This document shows, piece by piece, positions 57,669 to 64,000 of a stretch of DNA of 64,000 nt. Source of the DNA: DAIDKA01 sp035943195 (GTDB taxonomy: Bacteria; Pseudomonadota; Gammaproteobacteria; Steroidobacterales; Steroidobacteraceae). Position numbers and translations under genes: made by a program. Each line of letters starts with the position of its first letter. Within the stretch, counting starts at the first letter, position 1. The notes under the pieces are model-generated. The model was not told the DNA's origin, did no database searches, and saw only the letters and a program-made list of their open reading frames with translations. The DNA is taken from the NCBI GenBank assembly GCA_035943195.1, contig DASZCK010000183.1, forward strand, positions 1-64,000. The letters are read 5' to 3'.

Positions 57669-59696
57669 ATGCAGGCAACCTACAACTTCTGGCTCGTGGC
57701 GCTATCGATTCTGGTCGCCATCGTCGTTTCCTACACGGCGCTGACCCTCGCCGGTCGAATCGCGCATGCCGAGCGCTCCGGCGGTCGCCTGTGGCTGTTC
57801 GGCGGGGCTGCCGCCATGGGCATCGGCATCTGGTCGATGCACTTCATCGGCATGCTGGCGTTTTCGGTGGCGATTCCCCTGCGCTACAACGTCGTGACGA
57901 CTCTGCTCTCACTCGTAATCGGCATCCTGACCTCTGGTTTCGCACTGCACGTCGCCGGTCGACGCGATCTGACACTGAAGCGACTCACTGCAGGCTCCGT
58001 GATCATGGGAAGCGGCATTTGCGGCATGCACTACAGCGGCATGGCAGCAATCCAGATCATGCCGGCGATTCAGTGGGATCCGGTATTGGTCGGCGCGTCG
58101 TTCGCCATCGCGGTAACAGCCTCCTTTGCGGCGCTTTGGCTCGCCTTTAACCTGCGCAGCGGCAAGTCCTGGCTCGCCCTGCTCGCCCGCGCCGGCGCTG
58201 CGATCATCATGGGGCTGGCGATCACCGGCATGCATTACACCGCCATGGCAGCGGCCATGTTGGCACCCGGGTCGTTTTGCGTGGGCGGCGCCACCTTGGA
58301 CAACGCCTGGTTGGCACTGACCATCGGTGTCATCGCCCTGGCGCTGCTCGCCATAACGTTGATAACCGCAGTGTACGACGCACACCTCGAGTCCCGTACG
58401 CGCCGGGATGCGCTGCACCTGGCCGAACTCAACGCCGACCTGCAGCACGGCAAGAACCTGCTGACACTTGCCACCCAAGCCGCGGGCATCCTTTGCTGGG
58501 AGTATGACGTCACCGCCCGAAGCATGCTGTGGACCGAGAACGAAATCGCATCGTTGCGAGCCATAGGCATCGACCCCCGCAAGCAAATCGACGCGCTACT
58601 GGCGCTGGTACATCCCGGCGATCTCGGCGCCGCCAAGACCGCCATCAAAGAGGCTGCCGCAGCCAGACGCGATACCTGTACGGCCCGCGCACGGCTCATT
58701 TGCCCATCGGGCGACTCGATTCACCTGCAGGCCCATGCCCGGCTGTTTTTTGACGAGGGCGGGCAGCTGCGTCGACTACTCGGCGTTACCTGGGACATCA
58801 CCGATCAGCTGCGGCAGGAAGAACAGAAATTGGAGCTGCAAATGCAGCTGCGCGATGTCTCGCGCCAGGCTGGCATGGCGGAGGTGGCCACGGGAGTCCT
58901 TCATAGCATCGGGAATGTCTTGAACAGCCTCGGAGTCGCAGTCGCCTTACTGCAGTCCGGCCTGCGCGACTCGCGCGTCGGCAATGTGCAACGTGTTGCG
59001 AAACTACTGAGCGATCAAGGGGCCGGGCTTGGGAACTTCCTTGACAATGAGCCGCGGGGTCGGGAAATCCCAGGCTACCTCACGCAGCTCGGCGAAAGCC
59101 TCGGCGATGAAAACGAGAAACTCCTGTCGAGAGCCAAGGCGATTGTCACGCACGTTGAGCACATTGCCAAAATCGTGGCGGCGCAGCAAACCTACGCCCG
59201 CCGCGGCGGCATCTCTGAACAAGTCGACATTGCCGAGCTCGTCGATCATGCCATCGCCCTGAACTTCGCGGCCGACACGCACGTGGTGATCCACCGGCAT
59301 TACGACCCCTTGCCAAGCTTCACGCTCGATCGCCACAAACTGATTCAAATCGTCGCCAACCTCTTGAGCAATGCGCGTCACGCGCTGCACGACCAAACGC
59401 AGGGCGCACCGGTGCTGACGGTGCGCATTGGCAGAACGGCGGCGGGCGGATTGAGCATCGAAATTCAGGACTCCGGCGCCGGGATCGACAGCGCCACGCA
59501 CCAAAGGCTGTTTGAATTTGGATTTACGACCAAGAAGGACGGCCACGGATTCGGCCTGCACTCGAGTGCCATCCTCGCCAAGGAACTGGGCGGGGAGCTG
59601 ACTGGATCAAGCGAAGGCAAAGGTCGCGGCGCCTGCTTCACCTTGCGCCTGCCGCTCGCCGCAACCCAGGGTCAGGAAGATCGGAGACGCGCGTGA
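57669..59696 (+). CDS. MHYT-domain sensor histidine kinase
   Basis: 675 residues. Seven transmembrane helices carry three MHYT-type motifs: SMHFIGM, GMHYSGM and GMHYTAM, thought to bind metal and sense a diatomic gas. A PAS-like region (GILCWEYDVTARSMLWTENEIASL) follows. The kinase part has the phosphoacceptor-region variant GVLHSIGNVLNSL (H-x-x-GNxLN instead of HEINNPL), N-box NLLSNARHAL, DSGAGIDSATHQRLFEFGFTTK and GHGFGLH. It overlaps the REC-GGDEF-EAL gene by 4 bp (GTGA), so it is almost certainly its cognate kinase. Confidence 0.92.
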   Translation: MQATYNFWLVALSILVAIVVSYTALTLAGRIAHAERSGGRLWLFGGAAAMGIGIWSMHFIGMLAFSVAIPLRYNVVTTLLSLVIGILTSGFALHVAGRRDLTLKRLTAGSVIMGSGICGMHYSGMAAIQIMPAIQWDPVLVGASFAIAVTASFAALWLAFNLRSGKSWLALLARAGAAIIMGLAITGMHYTAMAAAMLAPGSFCVGGATLDNAWLALTIGVIALALLAITLITAVYDAHLESRTRRDALHLAELNADLQHGKNLLTLATQAAGILCWEYDVTARSMLWTENEIASLRAIGIDPRKQIDALLALVHPGDLGAAKTAIKEAAAARRDTCTARARLICPSGDSIHLQAHARLFFDEGGQLRRLLGVTWDITDQLRQEEQKLELQMQLRDVSRQAGMAEVATGVLHSIGNVLNSLGVAVALLQSGLRDSRVGNVQRVAKLLSDQGAGLGNFLDNEPRGREIPGYLTQLGESLGDENEKLLSRAKAIVTHVEHIAKIVAAQQTYARRGGISEQVDIAELVDHAIALNFAADTHVVIHRHYDPLPSFTLDRHKLIQIVANLLSNARHALHDQTQGAPVLTVRIGRTAAGGLSIEIQDSGAGIDSATHQRLFEFGFTTKKDGHGFGLHSSAILAKELGGELTGSSEGKGRGACFTLRLPLAATQGQEDRRRA

Positions 59697-61636
59697 CTTC
59701 GGATGCCCCCAAAGTCGATGAGATCCGCGTGCTGATTGTCGATGATATCGTCGCGATCCACGAAGACTTTCGCCTGGTCCTTGCCGATGTAACAGACCAC
59801 GAGGTCAACCTCGCAAAAGTCGAGGAGTTGCTCTTCGGTGACAGCGGGGAGCCGACGGAAGCGCGGCCCGTGTACCTGCTCGACTACGCGACCCAGGGCC
59901 ACCAGGGCGCCGAATACGTCAGGCGGGCGGTCCACGAGGGACGCCCGTACGCCATGGCATTCGTCGACATGCGGATGCCGCCCGGGTGGGATGGACTGGA
60001 GACCATTGAGCGGATCTGGGCCGTTGACCCGGACATGCAGGTTGTCATCTGTTCAGCACATTCGGACTACGATTGGAACGAAGTGGTAGCCCGATTGGGG
60101 CACACCGACAAGTTGCTGATACTGAAGAAGCCGTTCGAGCCGATCGAGGTCAAGCAGTGCGCGAGCGCCCTGACCCGCAAGTGGCAGCAGGAGCGCGCGC
60201 TGCGTGCCCACGTCGATTCGCTCGAGCGCGCGATTTTCGAGCGCACGCAGAGCCTGGAGGCGGCCAATCAGCAGCTGCGACATCTGGCGACCCATGATGC
60301 GCTCACCAACCTGCCGAACCGGGTGTTGCTGGATGATCGGCTTGCCCAGGCGATCGCGCACTCCGATCGGGATCAGGAGCCGTTCGCCGTCATGGTGGTC
60401 GACCTGGATCAGTTCAAGCTGATCAACGACTCGATGGGTCACTTCGCGGGCGATGAAGTCTTGAGCGAGGTCGCACGGCGACTCGATGCTGCCGCGCGTA
60501 AGCTCGATACGGTGGCGCGAATCGGCGGCGACGAATTTGTGCTGATCGTAAGCCCCAGTCCGACGATCGAAGATACTCGCGAGTTCGGTCGACAGCTGAA
60601 TCTGGCGCTGCAGGCGCCGATCCGCCTGCACGGCGCAGACCTGCGCATTTCGGCGAGTATCGGTGTCGCCCACTATCCCGTGGACGGTTCCACGGCCGCC
60701 TTGTTGCTGAGCCGCGCCGATGCCGCGATGTATTGCGCCAAACAGTTCGGACGCAACAATCTGCAGTGCTACTCGGCCCACATGAATGCAACGACGATCG
60801 AGCGAGTCAATCTGCTCAGCGATCTGCACAAGGCGCTGTCGCTGCATCAGTTCAGGCTGCACTACCAACCCAAGGTCGATACCGCGACCGGCGATATCCG
60901 GGGTGCCGAGGCCCTGATCCGCTGGCAACATCCAACGCGGGGCCTTCTGGCGCCCGACGAGTTCATTCCCCTGGCGGAGGAGTGCGGGCTCATCAATGAC
61001 ATCGGCGCCTGGGTGCTGCGCGAAGCGTGTCGTCAGTGCAAGACCTGGCAAGCCGCGGGCCTGCCGGCGCTGCGTATTGCGGTCAATGTGTCGGCGTCGC
61101 AGTTTCGGCAAGGTGGTCTGCTCGACCTGATTCGCGATGCCTTGCAGAGCGTGCAGCTCGATGCGCGGTGCCTGGAACTCGAGATGACTGAAAGCGCGGT
61201 AATGACCAATCCCGAGGAGTCGGCGCGCATCCTCGAGCAGGTCAGCCGGATGGGCGTGGTCGTTTCGGTGGATGATTTCGGAACCGGGTACTCCAGCATG
61301 AGCTACCTGCGGCGCTTTCCAATCGACAAATTGAAGATTGACCGGAGCTTCATTAAGGACCTGATGACGCACCCCGATGATGCATCCATTGTGCAGGCCA
61401 TCATCTCGCTTGCGCATGGCCTGCGCCTCAAGGTGGTGGCCGAAGGCGTCGAGACCGCCGCGCAACTGCAGTTGTTGCGCTCGCTCAATTGCGATCAATA
61501 CCAGGGTTTTCAATTCTGCGCCGCGCTTCCCGCCGACGACTTCGGCGCAATGGTGCAGACGTGGCAGCGGGAAGCCGACGCCGCCTCAGATCAGGAGGCG
61601 GCCCGGACTAACAGCAAATTGGCGAACTGCCGCTAG
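59693..61636 (+). CDS. REC-GGDEF-EAL bifunctional c-di-GMP protein
   Basis: 647 residues from a GTG start that overlaps the kinase stop. The receiver has VLIVDDIVAIHEDFRLVL, phosphoacceptor Asp in AFVDMRMPPGWDG and the Lys in LKKPFEP. A coiled coil (RAHVDSLERAIFERTQSLEAANQQLRHL) leads to the GGDEF domain with intact GGDEF (RIGGDEFVLIV) and then an EAL domain with intact EALIRWQHP, NVSASQFR, LEMTESAVM, DDFGTGYSSMSYLRRFPIDKLKID and EGVETAAQ. Both cyclase and phosphodiesterase activities are therefore possible. The coupled MHYT kinase is expected to control it. Confidence 0.95.
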   Translation: MTSDAPKVDEIRVLIVDDIVAIHEDFRLVLADVTDHEVNLAKVEELLFGDSGEPTEARPVYLLDYATQGHQGAEYVRRAVHEGRPYAMAFVDMRMPPGWDGLETIERIWAVDPDMQVVICSAHSDYDWNEVVARLGHTDKLLILKKPFEPIEVKQCASALTRKWQQERALRAHVDSLERAIFERTQSLEAANQQLRHLATHDALTNLPNRVLLDDRLAQAIAHSDRDQEPFAVMVVDLDQFKLINDSMGHFAGDEVLSEVARRLDAAARKLDTVARIGGDEFVLIVSPSPTIEDTREFGRQLNLALQAPIRLHGADLRISASIGVAHYPVDGSTAALLLSRADAAMYCAKQFGRNNLQCYSAHMNATTIERVNLLSDLHKALSLHQFRLHYQPKVDTATGDIRGAEALIRWQHPTRGLLAPDEFIPLAEECGLINDIGAWVLREACRQCKTWQAAGLPALRIAVNVSASQFRQGGLLDLIRDALQSVQLDARCLELEMTESAVMTNPEESARILEQVSRMGVVVSVDDFGTGYSSMSYLRRFPIDKLKIDRSFIKDLMTHPDDASIVQAIISLAHGLRLKVVAEGVETAAQLQLLRSLNCDQYQGFQFCAALPADDFGAMVQTWQREADAASDQEAARTNSKLANCR

Positions 61637-61767
61637 CGGGCGAGTGCAGGACCCTCAGGATCACGCCGCGAGCCATCCGGACCAGAACAGCACGAAGGGC
61701 GCCCGCACCGCCCCCCCAGCCAGCTCTCTCTGGCAAACTGCCACTACCTGGGGCACGGGATTGAACC

Positions 61768-63591
61768 ATGAAAGACCATTCCGGTCGTCGTTCCAAAGGC
61801 GGCGGCGGCGGCGACAAACATTCGCGGCTGCTGCCACAGCTCGCCAGCATGTGGCATGCGTTGATCCAGTCTTCGGTGCGCGACTCGTTACTGCTGCTGG
61901 GCAGCGTCCTGATAGCCGTCGTCGTCGGTACAGCCTTGGGTCAGATCCGCCTCAACGCCTGGAATCGGCCGTTTTATGACGCCCTGTCACATCACGACCT
62001 GGATGGGTTCCTGCGCCAACTCGGCGTGTTCGCAATCATCGCCGGCGTGCTGCTGGTGCTGAATGTGGCGCAGAAGTTCCTGACGGAGACTCTAAAGCTC
62101 AAACTTCGCGAGGGGCTCGTCAAGGACTTGATCGGGCATTGGCTGCGGCCGATGCGCCCATTCCGGCTCGCCAACGCGGGCGACATCGGCGTCAATCCCG
62201 ATCAGCGCGTGCACGAGGATGCTCGTCACCTCACCGAGCTCACTGCTGACCTGGCCACCGGTCTGCTGCAGGCGACCATGCTTGTGGTGATGTTCATAGG
62301 CGTACTCTGGCAAATCTCCAGCGGCTTTCGCTTTCACTTTCATGATCGCTACTACTCCGTGCCGGGTTACATGGTTTGGGCGGCCATCCTGTATGCCGGT
62401 TCGGCCTCCCTATTGAGCTATGCCGCCGGACGCAGCCTAATCAAGCGCAACGCGGACCGCTACCAGCGCGAGTCCGAGCTGCGGATTGGGCTCGTGCGCG
62501 CAAATGAGTACGCCGATGCCATCGCACTGGCTGGCGGTGAAGCTGATGAAGCGCGCCACGTCGAGCGCGACCTCGCCGCGGTGCTCGCAGCCACCTGGCG
62601 ACTCGTGCTCGGATTGACCAATCTGACCTGGATTACCTCTGGCTATTCATGGTTCACGCTGGTTGCCCCGATCATCGCCGCAGCGCCACTGTATTTCTTC
62701 GGCAACCTGTCGTTTGGCGGACTCATGATGGCCGCCGGTGCTTTCACCCAGGTACAGGGATCGCTGCGGTGGTTCGTCGATAATTTCAGCGTCATCGCGG
62801 ACTGGCGTGCAACACTGCTGCGCGTCGCCAGCTTCCGCACGGCGGTTACGGATATGGACTCGCTGCACCGAGTCGAGAGCCAGATTACCTACGAGGTCGG
62901 CGCGGCCGACGAATACTTGATCGAAAAGCTCGAGGTAAGCTCGCCTGCTGGGGCCACGAGGCTCAAGGAAAACAAGATTCTCATGAAGCCCGGCGAGCGG
63001 GTGCTCATCGTCGCCGAACCGGGCGCCGGCAAGACACTGTTATTTCGCGCACTGGCGGGCCTTTGGCCCTGGGGCTCCGGGTCGGTGACGCGCCCCAAAG
63101 GCGAGAGCATCTATCACATGCCGCGATCGGCATACTGGCCGCCCGGCTCGATGCGCGCGGCATTGGCGTACCCGTCAGAGCCGGATGAGATCAAGGACGG
63201 CGTCTACAAGGATGCGTTGCGGGACCTGAAGCTGCAGGAATTCGAGCCGATGCTGGACAAGGATCGTGACTGGAAGGAGGAACTGAATCAGGATCAACTG
63301 ACGCGATTGGCATTTGTCCGCCTGCTGATCCACGATCCGCCATGGGTTGTGATCGACGAAGTGCTCGATTTCGTTGATGCCGATTCCAGGATACTGGTGA
63401 GCGACGTACTGGCTAGGCGGATGAAGGACAGCACCATCATTCACATCGGCCGCGAGCTTCCCCATGACAAAACGTTCCGCAGCGTCCTGCACCTCGTCAA
63501 TGACACGACCCGGCGCAAGCTGCCGCGCCGCAAGCGCCGGCAGTTCGGCAAAGCGTCGCCACACACGACGTCCGCTCCGGCACGAACATGA
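61768..63591 (+). CDS. SbmA/YddA-type ABC transporter with membrane and nucleotide-binding domain
   Basis: 607 residues. The N-terminal half has six membrane helices (ABC_membrane_2, e.g. LLLLGSVLIAVVVGTALGQIRLNAWNRPFYDALSHHDLDGF, LTWITSGYSWFTLVAPIIAAAPLYFF), as in SbmA/BacA/YddA. The C-terminal half is a nucleotide-binding domain with Walker A AEPGAGKT, Walker B WVVIDEVLDF and a His-containing switch IIHIGREL. The signature LSGGQ position reads ELNQDQLTRLAF, so the motif is not conserved. Known members import peptides or cobalamin; the substrate and the degree of ATPase activity here are uncertain. Basic C-terminus (RRKLPRRKRRQ). Confidence 0.85.
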   Translation: MKDHSGRRSKGGGGGDKHSRLLPQLASMWHALIQSSVRDSLLLLGSVLIAVVVGTALGQIRLNAWNRPFYDALSHHDLDGFLRQLGVFAIIAGVLLVLNVAQKFLTETLKLKLREGLVKDLIGHWLRPMRPFRLANAGDIGVNPDQRVHEDARHLTELTADLATGLLQATMLVVMFIGVLWQISSGFRFHFHDRYYSVPGYMVWAAILYAGSASLLSYAAGRSLIKRNADRYQRESELRIGLVRANEYADAIALAGGEADEARHVERDLAAVLAATWRLVLGLTNLTWITSGYSWFTLVAPIIAAAPLYFFGNLSFGGLMMAAGAFTQVQGSLRWFVDNFSVIADWRATLLRVASFRTAVTDMDSLHRVESQITYEVGAADEYLIEKLEVSSPAGATRLKENKILMKPGERVLIVAEPGAGKTLLFRALAGLWPWGSGSVTRPKGESIYHMPRSAYWPPGSMRAALAYPSEPDEIKDGVYKDALRDLKLQEFEPMLDKDRDWKEELNQDQLTRLAFVRLLIHDPPWVVIDEVLDFVDADSRILVSDVLARRMKDSTIIHIGRELPHDKTFRSVLHLVNDTTRRKLPRRKRRQFGKASPHTTSAPART

Positions 63592-63697
63592 GGCAGTGCG
63601 ACCCGGGAACCCGTGTAAGCCCGCCACGGAATTATATTGTTGCATTGATGCTCGGGAACCAAGGGTTTTCCCTAAATCCGTCAAGATCTGGACCCTT

Positions 63698-63706
63698 GGG
63701 GGGGGG
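63698..63706 (+). other. Nine-G homopolymer upstream of a TonB-receptor gene
   Basis: A run of nine G residues lies about 115 bp upstream of the receptor start codon. Homopolymers of this length can change length by slipped-strand mispairing. No promoter was found that would be spaced by it, so a role in phase variation is only a possibility. An inverted repeat (TCACTGT 63753-63759 with ACAGTGA 63780-63786) follows. Confidence 0.3.
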
Positions 63707-63820
63707 CCTCGGCGATTTTCTTGCATTGTGGTTATGCATACTGAGAGGAGGCTCACTGTAGTTTCCACCTAGAGGCCTCACAGTGACGTTTCCGAAGTTC
63801 ACACAGGGACCCTTCGGAAC

Positions 63821-64000
63821 ATGAACTGCAGCAAGGAACATGGCCGGCCGCGCCGCAGAATCGGCGTCGCCCACGCAGCGGTCATGCTGCCGGCATTGCT
63901 GCTTGCGGTCCCTGCCCTAGCCGCCGCCGAGCTTGCGGCATCGACTCAATCTGCCGAATCCTCGATCAGCTCATTGAAGAACCTGAGCGTCGATGAACTG
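63821..64000 (+). CDS. TonB-dependent receptor, N-terminal fragment
   Basis: 60 codons run off the window end. A basic n-region (GRPRRR), a hydrophobic h-region (VMLPALLLAVPALA) and a cleavage-like AAA-E define a signal peptide. After it, SSLKNLSVDEL matches the region that opens the plug of a group of TonB-dependent receptors (DL-NLSLEELMxxEVTSVS). The identification rests on this short stretch. It is the first gene after the ABC transporter. Confidence 0.6.
   Translation, partial: MNCSKEHGRPRRRIGVAHAAVMLPALLLAVPALAAAELAASTQSAESSISSLKNLSVDEL

Noticed and set aside
60053..61513. Long open frame (486 codons) antisense to the REC-GGDEF-EAL gene, and similar long antisense frames at 217-1002, 1394-2266, 13612-14637, 14689-15681, 39650-40894 and 43148-44314
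   Set aside because: They lie opposite genes with clear domains, have His/Arg/Gln-rich compositions typical of mirror frames in GC-rich DNA, and carry no recognisable motif.

Overview
The window is GC-rich, densely packed bacterial DNA. It carries two TonB-dependent receptors (one cut by the window edge), CRP/Clp-like sites, a sigma-54 two-component system, several GGDEF/EAL proteins, NodT-type efflux, and an ECF sigma factor paired with a WD40 serine/threonine kinase. This points to a soil or freshwater gammaproteobacterium of the Xanthomonadales/Nevskiales/Steroidobacteraceae kind. The taxonomic placement is inference only. No phage, insertion sequence, CRISPR array, rRNA or tRNA gene was recognised.

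Layout. 1-4.3 kb (minus strand): a truncated two-component-regulator-propeller gene, a secreted S8 protease with a tryptophan-rich hexapeptide tail, and a catalytically degenerate GGDEF-EAL protein; two CRP-like sites exactly 31 bp apart lie in front of the protease. 4.4-9.4 kb: an Asp-box beta-propeller protein, then a small catabolic locus with an aromatic-acid-type MFS transporter divergent from a coupled DUF3237 / YxjG-like MetE / dihydroxyphthalate-decarboxylase-like operon. 9.4-12.2 kb: the proton-translocating transhydrogenase operon (pntAA, pntAB, pntB). 12.2-17.2 kb: an M24 peptidase and an unusual 1406-residue protein that joins a type II NADH dehydrogenase to an exported double beta-helix protein. 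17.3-23.1 kb: TetR regulator, acyl-CoA synthetase, TonB receptor and SMP-30-type hydrolase, probably uptake and activation of a lipid- or acid-like substrate. 23-28.6 kb: a hypothetical protein, tautomerase-like protein, DoxX-like protein, ankyrin protein coupled to PPK2, and an MDR oxidoreductase.

28.6-37.7 kb: an NtrY/NtrC-like two-component pair divergent from a five-gene efflux operon (HlyD adaptor, ABC ATPase, FtsX-type permease, NodT outer-membrane factor, small unknown protein). A sigma-54 promoter and a palindromic candidate activator site lie between them, suggesting a self-contained regulatory circuit. 37.6-41 kb: a BlaI-like repressor and an M56 (BlaR1-like) protease whose sensor domain is replaced by a lytic transglycosylase, facing a secreted amidohydrolase across a candidate operator. 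41-49 kb: metallo-beta-lactamase-fold hydrolase, a hybrid histidine kinase, a REC-GAF-GGDEF-EAL protein and an alginate-export-type porin.

49-64 kb: a kelch-repeat lipoprotein divergent from an ECF sigma factor and a giant serine/threonine kinase with 14 WD40 repeats; a di-heme peroxidase; an MHYT-domain histidine kinase overlapping its REC-GGDEF-EAL partner; an SbmA/YddA-type ABC transporter with an altered signature motif; and the start of another TonB-dependent receptor. A global feature is that nine of ten convergent gene pairs overlap or abut at their 3' ends, two of them sharing one CTAG as the stop codon for both strands.
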